A stretch of 64,000 bases of DNA. Origin: Pelagicoccus sp. SDUM812002. GTDB lineage: Bacteria > Verrucomicrobiota > Verrucomicrobiia > Opitutales > Opitutaceae. Shown piece after piece: positions 1 through 11,800 of this stretch. The DNA lies in the NCBI RefSeq assembly GCF_031127835.1, contig NZ_JARXHX010000009.1, positions 1-64,000 on the forward strand. Direction: 5' to 3'. A program made the translations under genes and the position numbers. Position 1 is the stretch's first letter. Every line of letters begins with the position of its first letter. The notes below the pieces were generated by a model, which was not told the DNA's origin, did not search any database, and saw nothing but the letters and a program-made list of their open reading frames with translations.

Positions 1-53
1 GCCGCCGATGGTAGTTGGACGTCATGTCCTGCGAGAGTAGGTTATTGCCAGAT
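1..53 (+). rRNA. rrf: 5S ribosomal RNA, 3' end (partial)
   Basis: The first 50 bases carry the conserved 3' third of bacterial 5S rRNA, including the 'GCGAGAGTAGG' block followed by 'TTATTGCCAG'. The 5' part lies outside the window. A strong intrinsic terminator follows four bases after the gene, as expected for the last gene of an rRNA operon. The exact 3' end cannot be fixed without the 5' strand of the closing stem. Confidence 0.9.
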
Positions 54-56
54 TAC

Positions 57-95
57 GGCCCCCGTTTCCCAAAAGGAGACGGGGGCCTTCTTGGT
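57..95 (+). terminator. Intrinsic terminator of the rRNA operon
   Basis: A 13-base GC-rich arm, GGCCCCCGTTTCC, pairs with GGAGACGGGGGCC with one G-U wobble across a five-base loop. It is followed by TTCTTGGTTTC. It lies directly after the 5S rRNA. Confidence 0.9.
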
Positions 96-187
96 TTCTA
101 GAGGTGACTTACCGTTAAGTTAAGAAAAACTGCCTCAGAGATCTTGGCGGATTGCTAAGGCGGCAAGATTTTGCATGTTTTTGACGC

Positions 188-2863
188 ATGTTTTCATTAC
201 CCCGTTTTTGTATTGTACCATTCTTTATCGCGTCCAGCTATTCGCTAAATGCTCAACCAACTCAGGTGCCGACTAATATCCTCTCGACGGTGGGCGATTT
301 GGAAGTGACGGTTTGGGCTAGTTCTCCGGACTTAAGGAATCCAACTAATTTCGATGTCGATCGAGACGGCAGGATTTGGGTCGCGGAAGGTGTGAACTAT
401 AGGTGGAGCAAGGGCAGGGATCCTAAAGGGGATCGCATTGCTGTGCTGGAGGATTCCGATGGAGATGGAAAAGCAGATAAGAGCTGGACCTTCGTACAGG
501 AACCAGGGTTGATAGCCCCGCTCGGCGTCGCGGTTATTGATAATAAAGTCTATGTTTCTAACACTCCCGACCTCATCGTTTACACGGACGTAGACAGGAA
601 TCTCGTTTTCGACCCTCGGGTAGACAAACGTGAAGTTCTAGTTACTGGATTCAACGGCGTTAATCACGACCATTCACTTCACTCCGTCACTTTTGGGCCA
701 GACGGACTGTTATACTTTAACCACGGAAACAGCGGTGCTCTGGTAACCGATCGTGGGGGCAAAACCATTAGAGTGGGCAGCGCCTATGACGGACTTCTCA
801 GTGGCGAGTCCGAGCCTCTTTACGGGATTTATCCCAGAGAGTATGCGGGGGCGAAAAGCGATGACGGCCACGTGTATGTGGGTGGTTTCGCTATGAGAAT
901 GAAAGAAGATGGCACTAACTTAGAGGTGATTGGTCACGGCTTTCGAAACTCCTACGAACAGACAATAAACTCAGCCGGTAACATTTTTCAGAATGACAAT
1001 GACGATCCGCCAGCCTGCCGTACGAGCTACCTCTTGGAGTACGGGAACACGGGCTGGTTCTCAAGAGATGGGCTACGTTATTGGCAAGCGGATCGACGTC
1101 CAGGGCAAAATATTCCGACGTCACAATGGAGACAAGACGATCCGGGCGTGATACCCGCGGGCGACGTTTACGGGGCAGGAGCTCCAACCGGCATCGCTTA
1201 TTATGAAAGCGACGTCTTAGGAAAGGACCTACGCGGAATGCTGCTAAGCTGCGAGGCAGCTCGTAATGTGGTGTTTGGCTATTTGCCAGAGGTGGATGGA
1301 GCAGGTTTCAAGTTGGAACGTTTCAATTTCTTAACTTCGAACAAGGAGGAGGAACTCGCAGGCACAGACGGCAAGGGCGGGCGTGTCTCTGAAGAGATCA
1401 AAACGTTCTTTCGACCTTCGGATGTCGTGGTTGGTCCGGATGGCGCCATTTATGTCGCTGACTGGTTTGATCCACGGGTCGGTGGCCATTCAGATCAGGA
1501 CAAGACAGCGAGCGGGACGATTTATCGCATTGCCCCTAAAGGCTTTATGCCGGAGGTCCCAGAGTTCGATCTTTCTAAGACTGACGGACAAATCGAGGCT
1601 TTGAAGAGCCCAGCTGTGAACGTCCGGGCGCTTGGGTTCAAAGCACTGAAGGCGAATGGAAACGACTCTGTCTCGGCAGTGGAAGAACTGCTGGACGGTG
1701 AGAACCCATACATTCGCTACCGGGCGATCTGGTTGCTCGCGCAGCTCGGGTCACAAGGAGTTTCCGTTGTAGAGTCTTTGGCCGGAGCGGAAGATGCTAC
1801 GGTGCGCGCAACGGCGTATCAGGCGCTGAGAGCGGTCGATGGTTATGACCATCTTAAAGTCGCCAAAAGCTTGGCTTCGGACGAGTCAGCAGAAGTAAGA
1901 CGAGAGATTGCGGTTTCGATGCGAGATGTCCCGTTCGAACTTTCTAAAGGAATTTTGCTTGATTTAGCCAAGTCTATTGACGGAACGGATCGGATGGCTC
2001 TGGAAGCTTGGGGAATCGGCTCTATGGGGAAAGAGGCGGAAGTCTACGAATTAGTAAACACAACTCTTGGGGAAGAGGATCCTATTAATTGGAGTACGAG
2101 GTTAACCTCCCTACTCTGGAGGTTGACTCAAGAGGGCTCTGTGCCGGGATTTTATGAGAGAGCGTCTTCAGAAGAACTCACCGAGACAGATCGCTTGAAC
2201 GCATTGACTGCAATTGCCTTCACCTCATCACAGGAAACCGTCGAGTCCTTGTTTGACCTAATTGACGATGAGGGAATCGTCGGTGAGACAGCGAAGTGGT
2301 GGTTGTTGAACCACAGAAACTCTCGCTATGCGGGGTTTGGTGTGAGTGAGAGGTTAAAGGCGGAGGGTGTATACGACCCTGAAACTATTGTGGTTAGCGG
2401 AAGCGTCATTCCGCAACCCAGTGAAAAGAATTATCTCCCGGTGGATGACGTTATAGCACTTGAGGGAGACGTTGAACGTGGCGCCGCAAAAGCAAGCGCA
2501 TGTTATGCGTGTCACAAGGTGGGAGAAGCCGGTGTTGAGTATGGGCCGGATTTAAACGGTTGGGCCTCAAGGCAAAGCAAAGAAGCAACCATACGTGCAA
2601 TTGTTAATCCATCCGATGACATCGCTCATGGTTTCGGCGGCAGGGAAGTGATTCTAAAGAACGGAACGATCATTCACGGTCTTATCGAATCCCAAGGAGA
2701 CCCACTGGTGATTCAGTCTATGGGCGGAGTCCGGCAAATGATCCCTGCCGATAGAGTTGATAGGATAAACTGGTATAACCGTTCCCTTATGCTCTCTGCT
2801 GACCAACTAGGACTGAGCGAACAGGACGTCGCCGACATTGTCTCCTATTTGGACTCGATTTAG
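188..2863 (+). CDS. PVC-type secreted beta-propeller/HEAT/cytochrome c protein
   Basis: The 891-residue product starts with a signal peptide (residues 1-22, cut after SLNA). A six-bladed beta-propeller of the 'membrane-bound dehydrogenase' (glucose/sorbosone dehydrogenase-like) type follows at about residues 35-460. Next come HEAT-like alpha repeats (about 470-740) and a C-terminal cytochrome c module with the haem motif CYACH near residue 773 and the downstream GPDLNG loop. This architecture is typical of Planctomycetes and Verrucomicrobia, where it is annotated as a PVC-type haem-binding protein; the substrate is usually unknown. It probably acts in the periplasm as an oxidase or dehydrogenase passing electrons through the c haem (inference). 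It stands alone between the rRNA operon and a convergent gene. No clear Shine-Dalgarno sequence is seen. Confidence 0.85.
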   Translation: MFSLPRFCIVPFFIASSYSLNAQPTQVPTNILSTVGDLEVTVWASSPDLRNPTNFDVDRDGRIWVAEGVNYRWSKGRDPKGDRIAVLEDSDGDGKADKSWTFVQEPGLIAPLGVAVIDNKVYVSNTPDLIVYTDVDRNLVFDPRVDKREVLVTGFNGVNHDHSLHSVTFGPDGLLYFNHGNSGALVTDRGGKTIRVGSAYDGLLSGESEPLYGIYPREYAGAKSDDGHVYVGGFAMRMKEDGTNLEVIGHGFRNSYEQTINSAGNIFQNDNDDPPACRTSYLLEYGNTGWFSRDGLRYWQADRRPGQNIPTSQWRQDDPGVIPAGDVYGAGAPTGIAYYESDVLGKDLRGMLLSCEAARNVVFGYLPEVDGAGFKLERFNFLTSNKEEELAGTDGKGGRVSEEIKTFFRPSDVVVGPDGAIYVADWFDPRVGGHSDQDKTASGTIYRIAPKGFMPEVPEFDLSKTDGQIEALKSPAVNVRALGFKALKANGNDSVSAVEELLDGENPYIRYRAIWLLAQLGSQGVSVVESLAGAEDATVRATAYQALRAVDGYDHLKVAKSLASDESAEVRREIAVSMRDVPFELSKGILLDLAKSIDGTDRMALEAWGIGSMGKEAEVYELVNTTLGEEDPINWSTRLTSLLWRLTQEGSVPGFYERASSEELTETDRLNALTAIAFTSSQETVESLFDLIDDEGIVGETAKWWLLNHRNSRYAGFGVSERLKAEGVYDPETIVVSGSVIPQPSEKNYLPVDDVIALEGDVERGAAKASACYACHKVGEAGVEYGPDLNGWASRQSKEATIRAIVNPSDDIAHGFGGREVILKNGTIIHGLIESQGDPLVIQSMGGVRQMIPADRVDRINWYNRSLMLSADQLGLSEQDVADIVSYLDSI

Positions 2864-2889
2864 GGAGCTGGGCAAGACTGGAATCGTAT

Positions 2890-5800
2890 TCAAAAAGTAG
2901 GAGTGTCCGTTATATCGGTATCAATATAGAGGTGAGTATTAGAAATCGAATCATATAGGTGGTTGTAGTCTACCCCGTTTATGGTCTCGGTTCCTTGGCT
3001 TAGGTACGATTCATCGTATTCGACAGAATCGTCAGAATCGCCGTTGATAAATAGGCTATTGTTCTCGTCTGTAAGATCCAAGACATCTTCGGCGCTTAAG
3101 CGTATGGAGTTGGATCCTGAACCTCCGATATTGAATTGCTCAATGTTAGACAGTTTGGAGGTGTCAATAGCGGTAAAGTCCAGGTGTTGATTGCTCGCTT
3201 CAAGTATCAAACTATCGTATCCATCGCCTAAGTGGTATTGGTCGGCGTGATTGATCATTTGGGTAGTTACGGTGTCGTCTCCGCCACCAGAATTCACCTG
3301 ATCCTCTCCCCAGCCTGTATCGATGGTGTCGTCTCCCGATCCCGTGATGATTACGTCGCTTCCATCGCCTCCGTATACGGTATTATTGCCATCGCCTGCG
3401 TCGACGTAGTTGTTTCCTCCGAGTACATCGATCGTGTCATTTCCAGATCCCGTTGTGATGTTATCATCGCTCCATGTGCCTGTAATGTTTTCGTCGGGAT
3501 CCTTGGATACTACTTCCATGGAGAAGGTATCAGAAGCGGTGGTGGTCCCGTCGGAAGCGGTCAGCTTGACCTCGATTGTCGACGATGCTTCCCCGCTCGG
3601 ATCACCAGAGAAGGTCATGGTTCCCGGATCGAATGTTAGCCAAGTGGGTAATGGAGATCCGTCACTCAGACTCGCTGAGTAGCTTAAACTATCCCCAGCA
3701 TCCACGTCGCTAAATACGTCAGACTCGACCGTATAGCTAAACGAAGCGCTGTCGGCTGTTTGGTCTGCGAGCTCACCGGCCCGGGCACTTTCGTCGGGTC
3801 CGTTGCCGCTGTTGAAGGCACTCGGAGAATAATTCGCGTCGGTGGTGAGTACCAATTTGTCAATCGCGACCCCATCTTCTCTCGCCCAGATGTTGATTGT
3901 GTGTTCTCCGGGTTCGGTTACGGTGATAGCAACGCGGGCTGAACTGCCTGTCTCGGAATTCCCCCAGCCGTTGGATCCTTCGGTGAAACCTGTGATACCG
4001 CCTGCACCGGTAACCTGCTCGTTGTTTAAACCGATGTGTAAAGAATCGTCGGATCCCCAATCGCCACCGTCGACGGTCGCGTCAGCTTTTACCCAAACAT
4101 AGTAGGTGCCCGGGGTATCGAAGTTGACCACGTACGAAATCTCGGAGCTAGCCTCGGCACCAGTCTCTTGGAGAAGGTCGGCGTCACCGCTCGCCATGTA
4201 GACGCCGTCGAAAGAACCCGAGTGGTCATCCCAAGTGTCTTCTCCGCGATCGGTTTTCTGGTGATAGTTTTCGGCCTCGATAGAGACGAGGCCGGAGCTT
4301 TCTTGAAATGCTTGGATGGGGCCGTCGTTGGTGTTCGCAGTCGTGACATCGAAAGTCTCAGATACGGATGCGCCCGATTCATCAGTAGCTGTCACCTTGA
4401 GAGAGATGGTACCGACGTCGGCATTGTCGGGCGTTCCGGAGAACGTACCGGACTGGGCATCGAAGGAAAGCCAGTCGGGGAGTAGTGAGCCGTCAGCGAG
4501 GGTCGCGATGTAGGTTAATGAGTCGCCTGCGTCCTCGTCGATAAATGTGTTCTCCGGAACGGTAAAGGTGAATTCGCTATCTTCGGTGGCACTCTGATCT
4601 GCGATAGGCGTCGCAACTGGTCCGTCATTTGTATTATTTACCTGAATACCAATTGTGCTGCTGGCAGTCGAACCTGCCTCGTCGGATGCTGTGACCGAAA
4701 CAGAGATTGAACCGACGTCTCCATTTTCTGGAGTGCCTGAAAGCTCTCCGGTTTGGGAGTCGATTGACAACCAATCCGGTAGAGGCGCGCCACTTTCAAG
4801 AGTTGCGGAGTAGGTGAGGCTTCCCTCTGCATCCGCGTCCGAGAAACTTTCCGAAGCGTCCAAAGAGAAAGTCGAGTCTTCATCTATTGTTTGGTCTGAC
4901 AAACCTATCGATTCAGGACCTTCGTAGACGTTAGTCACATTGATTGTGATCGTTTCCTGATAGGTGACACCCGCTGAGTCCGTCACTTGTAGGGTCACTT
5001 CGTGAGAAGATTGACTCTCGGCATCGAGGAAAGCTGCATCTTTTAGCTTCAGTATCCCATTTTCTATTTCGAAAAATCCTGATGTATCATTCGCTATGCT
5101 ATAATTTGCAGTGTCGTCGGCGTCTGGATCAGTGCTTGAAAGCTGAGCAATTAAAATTCCCGGTTCATTTTCTAGAACATTAGCCACAATGTCTCCGTTT
5201 CCACCTGTCGAGATAGCTGGTGGCGTAGTCGAATAAGTAGCGGATACAGAAGCACTTAGTCCATCAGCACCATCATCGTCTAGGTTGGTTAGGACCAATT
5301 CGTTGTCCCCGTCAATTAGCGATGGGGTATTGAACACTGCACCCTCGAGACTCAGTTCCTCGTAGCTGGTCGAGGTTTTAGAACGAGTACCTAAGACCTG
5401 TAACTGCCCGTCTGTGATCACAACTTTTATTCTAGCCAGACCATTTTCGTTCGCTACCCACGAATTGGACAAAGTAGAGCCATCTTCGAACTTCAACATG
5501 CTTTGTGAAGACGAATCAAATACGTTTGATTGAAGCTGAATCGTTTTTTCTGAAATCGCTTGCCCGTTGATCTCCAGCTTCAACGAGTTGTCGACAGTAT
5601 TGAGCTCAAGTACAATCTCTCGATTTCCATTGGTTGAATCGCTCAGATCTACCACTGAAGTTACTTCTCCACCTCCGTCTCCGATGGAAATAGAGTCGTT
5701 CGTAACATTTGCGCTTAGCGTTTCGGATGGCATTTCGGAAAGAGAAATGCCTGTAGGATTGTCGTTAGTGTTGTCTACCTGGATATCGAAGGTATCGGCA

Positions 5801-8800
5801 GCAGTGGATCCTGCACTGTCGGTAGCGGTGACCGTGACGGAGATAGAACCGACGTCTCCGTTTTCTGGAGTGCCCGAGAGTTCGCCCGTGACCGAGTCAA
5901 TGGAGAGCCAGCTTGGGAGTGCTGATCCGTCTTCGAGGGTGGCTGAGAACGTAAGCGTGTCGCTTGCATCTTCATCTGCAAAGTTTGCGGAGACATCGAG
6001 AGAGAAGGCTGCATCCTCGTCGATCGTCTGGTCTGAGATCATCGTAGCAGTTGGTCCGTCATTTGTGTTCTCGACTATCAGGACAAAAGTATCCGTCGCG
6101 GTCGCACCAGTACTATCGGTGGCTGTGACCTGCAGTGAAATTTCGTCTACTTGGTCGTTGCTCGGAGTTCCTGTGATTTCTCCTGTGGCGGTGTCGATTT
6201 CCATCCAATCAGGAAGTGGATCGCCATTCGCCAAGGTCGCTGAAAATGTTAGGGTGTCGCCTGCGTCTACATCCTCGAAGTTGGCGGAAGCATCAAGAGT
6301 GAACTGACTGTCCTCACTTACGTACTCGCTGGTGAGACCGACTCCTTCCCCATCGAGCTGGATGTTGTCGATCGAAAAGAACTCTGTCGCGTCAGTGGTT
6401 CTCGCTTCGAAACTAATGACAATTTCACCGGCTCCGAAAGTGTTACTAGACAAGGAAATGGTTGTACTCCCGTCTCCGGAAATACTTCCGTTCTGGTCCA
6501 CCAAGGTCGCGGTTTGACCGTTGGAAGTAACCTTTAGGACAAAATAGTCACGCCAATCACCGCTACTCTCCATCGCTCCTTCGCTCTTCAGGTCAAACGT
6601 CAATTGAAGTTCGCTATGTTCGGATATATTAATCGGATCGGACCGCAGGATAACTTTTGAACCCTGATCTCCCGCGGTACTCGATGATTTTCCAAAACTG
6701 TATTCTCCCTCTGAAACTCCGTGGTTTTCTTGATTCTCCGCGGCAGAGTCATCGGTCGACCAGCGTGCTCCTTCTGTGTCGCCATTTGAGTAGGTTGAGA
6801 AATCTTCCTGCCAAATTGTTTTGGTGGTAGAATTGACCGTTGGCCCGTCGTTTGTGTTGTTTACCTGGATACCGAGGGTGTCGGTAGCTGTTGCCCCTTC
6901 GGAGTCGGTTGCTGTGACGGTGACGGAGATTGACCCTACGTCTCCGTTTTCTGGGGCGCCGGAAAGTTGGCCGGTTACCGCATCGATTGATAGCCAACTT
7001 GGTAGGGCGGAACCGTCTTGTAGGGTTGCGGAGTAGGTTAGGGTATCTCCTGCATCTGGGTCCGCAAAGCTTTCAGATACATCCAGGCTGAAGCTGGCAT
7101 CTTCATCAGTCGTTTGGTCGGAAAGGGATGTTTCTACGTATGGTCCTTCCTGTTTGTCGGTTATCGAGATCAGATGGTGTTCAGAGTAGCTTGCGCCTGA
7201 ATCGTCGGTGATCACGATAGTGATAGAGTGGCTCGAATTCGTTTCGTGGTCGAGAGAGGCGTTTTCGGTGACAGTTACTTCACCGGTATTCGAGTTAATT
7301 TGGAATTTTCCTTCAGCGTCATCAGAGAGTGAATACGTCAACGAATCTCCTATATCTTGATCTGTGCCGGTAGCTGATAAGACTACGCTGCCTCCTGCCG
7401 AATTCTCGTCGATAGCAGTGACCGAATGCGGAACAGTAGAACCGTGAAAGCCTGAACCATTTGCCTGGCCAGAGACTAGATCATGACCATTTCCACTGCT
7501 ATCCGTCCAAGTCCCATCGGCTATGTTTCCAGCCTGCCAGATCGCTTGTTCCGAGCCGTCGGTTGTTTGAAGCTGCGTGAGACTATTGTCTCTGATTTCC
7601 TGTTGGGTTCTTACGTCGTTGAAGATTCTGATCTCTCCGAACTTGCCTTCGAAATTTTGTGCAGCGACGAATCCGGACTCTAAGCTGTCCTGTTCTTGAC
7701 CAAACACTAGCACTCCGTCTGAACCTAGGGAATAGCCCGTCTCGAATCCTGTTTGTGTAGAAATTAATTCTCCGTCAACGTACACGTTAAGCGATCCGGT
7801 TTCGCTCTCCCAAGAGACGGATAGTTGATGATCTGCCCCGTTTGTCAGATTTATATTAGGGGTTTGTATTGTAGTTTGAGTTCCTCCTAAGAAGACACTA
7901 ATCTCGCTCTCAGCGGTTATACCGACTAGGAGGTCATTCGATTCTCCTGGAGATGCATAGGAGAGTAGCGTGGTTATGTCATTAGCTCCGGATACTGCTA
8001 GATCATCAGTCGAAAATTGAATCTCGACAGTGAATTCTGATGCTCCTGAAAAGTATGAGGGTGCGCGATCGACAAGGTACTGATTGTTTGTATCGTCTTC
8101 GTTGATCGATGTCATGCGATTCGCGGACTCGATACTCAGGTCGATTGGAGCGTCATTCGTATTGTCGACTTGGATACCGAAGGTGTCTGACGCAGTTGTT
8201 CCGGCGGAGTCGGTTGCGGTGACGGTTACGGATAGGGAACCTACGTCGCCGTTTTCCGGAGAGCCGGATAGTTCACCTGTTAACGAGTCTATTGATAGCC
8301 AACTTGGTAGGGCTGAACCGTCTTCGAGCGTTGCCGAGTAGGTTAGGGCGTCTCCTGCGTCTATGTCCGAGAAGTTTCCTGAGACGTCGAGTGAGAATGC
8401 GGCATCCTCGTCTGTGATCTGGTCCGCGATTGCGGTTGCTGTCGGACCGTCGTTTGTATTGACGACCTGGATGCCAAAAGTATCGGAGGCTGTCGCCCCA
8501 GCTGAGTCTGTTGCGATGACAGTAACGGAGATTGACCCTACGTCGTCGTTTTCGGGGGTGCCGGAGAGTTCGCCGGTGGCAGCGTTGATGGAGAGCCAGC
8601 TCGGTAGCGCTGCTCCACCTTCGAGAGTTGCAGTATAGGTGAGGGTATCGTTTGTATCGACGTCGACGAAGTTGCCGGACACGTCGAGTGAGAAGGCTGC
8701 GTCCTCGTCAGTCGTTTGGTTAGATATCGGAGTGACGGTGGGCACCTCATTTTCGTCAGTCACAGTCACTGTGAACGACTGGACCGAGGTGGAGCCATCT

Positions 8801-11800
8801 GCAGAACTTGCGATGACTTCGATGGTGTGGCTAGGTGCCGTTTCGAAGTTAATTTTCGAGGCGTCGGCGACCGTAACAACACCGGTCGTTGGATTTATTT
8901 CGAATGCTCCGCTTGGATCGCTGCTCAAGGAATAGCTTACGTCGCTATTCGTAACATCGGAGTCAGATGCGGAAGCGGTTATTCCCACTGTATTTCCATT
9001 AGAGGAAAACTCAGAAATAGTATTACTCGCATCGTCGGTGTCAGAAACGGCTGATACGTCGGATTCGTCGATGTCGGAGACGGCGAGGGTGAACGTTTCA
9101 TTAGATGTGGAACCGTCGCTTGAAGTGGCGGTGACTTCTATCTCGATGCTGGCCTCGGTCTCGGCGTCAAAGGACGCTCCTTGGGCGACCTTAACGGTGC
9201 CGTTTGCGTCGACGGTGAATCGTGAGTCGTCTACCGAGTAGGCTACTGTGTCTGTGACGTCGGAGTCTGACGCGGATGCGGTAACCCCCACCGTAGAACC
9301 TTCGGTCGCGTTTTCCGCAAGGGTGTTGGTTCCCGCGTCGGAGTCGGTTACTGCGGATACGTCCGCTTCGTCGACGTCGTTGACCGCGACAGTGAACGTT
9401 TCGTTTGATATGGACCCGTCGGCGGAAGTTGCGGTTACGACTATATCGATGCTGCCCTCTGTTTCCGCGTCGAAAGACGCTCCGCCTGCGACTCGAACTG
9501 TTCCGTCGGAATCAACGGTGAACCTTGAATCGTCAACGGAGTAGGTGACGGCGTTGTTTGATCCGTCTGCGTCTGAGGCAGAAGCGACGATTCCGATGGA
9601 GTCGGCTTGGGATGCGTCCTCGTTGACTGCGTTGGCGGTCGCATCAGTGTCTGTGACGGCGGATACGTCGAACTCGTTGTCGTCGCTAACGGCGATGCTG
9701 TAGCTCTTGGTGGATGTGGACCCGTCGGCTGAGGTAGCGGTGACTTCGATGGTCTCGGAGGTGGTGGTTTCGTAGTCGAGCTGGGTTGCGTCTGCCACGG
9801 TGACGACGCCGGTGCTGCCATCGATCGTGAAGGCTCCGTTCGCGTCGTCCGAGAGGGTGTAGCTGACGCCGTTGTCAGTCGCGTCGTCATCCGATGCGAA
9901 GGCTGTTATTCCTACGGCGTCGCCGTTGGATGTCGCTTCGGAGATGGTCTCTGCTCCAGCGTTGTTGTCAGATATCGCGGATACGTCTGCCTCGTCGATA
10001 TCGCTGACCGCGATGGTGAAGGTTTCGTTGGAGGTAGAACCGTCCAGGGAAGTGGAAGTAACGACGATGTCGATGGACGGTTCTGTTTCCGTGTCGAAGG
10101 ACGCGCCTGCGGCGACCTTGACCACGCCGTTAGCGTCTATCGTAAAGCGGTTGTCGTCCACCGAGTAAGTGATTGAATCACCTGCGTCCGCATCGCTTGC
10201 AGACGCGGTTATGCCTACGGTCGCTCCCTCGGTGGCATTTTCCGCGATGGAGTTGGCGTCCGTATCGGTGTCAGTGGTACTGGATACATCAAACTCGTCC
10301 ACATCCGAAACGTTTATGGAGAAAGTCTTGCTGGATGTTGATCCGTCGGTGGAGGTAGCGGTTACGACGATGTCTATGCTGGCTTCGGTCTCCGTGTCGA
10401 AGGACGCACCAGAGGCGACCTTTACGGTTCCGTCAGGGTCTACGGAGAACCTGGCGTCGTCGACTGTGTAGGTTATGGTGTCTGAAGTGTCAGCGTCGGA
10501 AGCTGTAGCGACCACGCCGGCTGTGGTACCTTCTGATGCATTCTCTGCGATGGAGTTTGCATCGTTGTTAGTGTCGGCGACGGCGGATATTCCATCGTTG
10601 GTGCCTGCGATTGTGACGGTCAGTGTCGAGCTGCTCGAAGCTCCAGCTGTGTCTGTTATCTGGTAGGTTATGGTGTCAGTGAGCGTCTCGCCGACTCCGA
10701 GAGCTTGTACGCTGGCAAGTGAGTTATCGATGTTGTAGGTGTAAGCACCATTTTCCGTGATGGAGATGGTACCATACGAAGCCGTACTGTTTGACGTGAC
10801 GGTGATGGAGTCCTTCGCGTCCGGGTCTGAATCGTTCGTGAGAAGGTTACCAGATATAGTGATTCCGTCTTCGGATGCGGATGCGGTATCGAGGGTGGCG
10901 ACCGGTCCGTCGTTTGTGTTTTCGACTACAAGAGAAAATGTGTCGGTTGCGCTCGCTCCAGCGGAGTCTGTCGCGGTCACCTTCAAAGAGATCGTGCCGA
11001 CATTTTCGTTTTCTGGCGTTCCTGAAATGACGCCTGTAGCTGTATCGATAGTAAGCCAATCTGGCAACGAGCTTCCGTCTGCTAAGGTCGCTGCGAAGTT
11101 AAGCGAATCATTTGCATCCACGTCAGAAAAGTTGACTGACGCGTCTATGGAAAAGGCTTCGTCTTCTAGGACGGTTTCTCTTGTGAGTCCGATACCGGTG
11201 CCATCAAGCGCTATGTTGTCTATGATGAAGCTCTCGGCAGCACTGGTAGTTTTAGCTTCGAAGCTTAACGTTACCTCGCCGACCCCGTACGTCGCGCTGG
11301 TTAGCGAAATAGTTTGATAACCGTCAGGATCGGTTGCGATAGAGCCATTGTGCTCGAAGAACTCGAACTTGTGACCTTGCACCGTGGCGAACAGTGAAAA
11401 GTGATCTTGCCAATCTCCAGAGCTTTGCATCTCCCCAACGGTTTTAATATCGAAGCGAAAGGTAACATTTGTTTGCTCCGATAGATTAATCGGATCACTC
11501 GTGAATACGATCTTCGAACTGGTGTCGTTGGCGGAATCGGTGGCTTGCGAAAACGCGTATTCCCCATTGGTTACACCGTGATTTCCTTGGATCGAGGCTG
11601 ATGTGTCATCCGTGCTCCAACTGTCGCCTTGCTGTATTCCGTCCGCTAGGTCGTCGAAGTCCTCCGACCAGAGCGACTTTACTGCCGCGTTTACCTGTGG
11701 ACCATCGTTGGTGTTTTCTACCGTGACGCTAAATGTATCCGAGGCGCTAGCTCCTACTGCATCCGTCGCGGTAACCTTGATTGAGATTTGGCCGACATCG

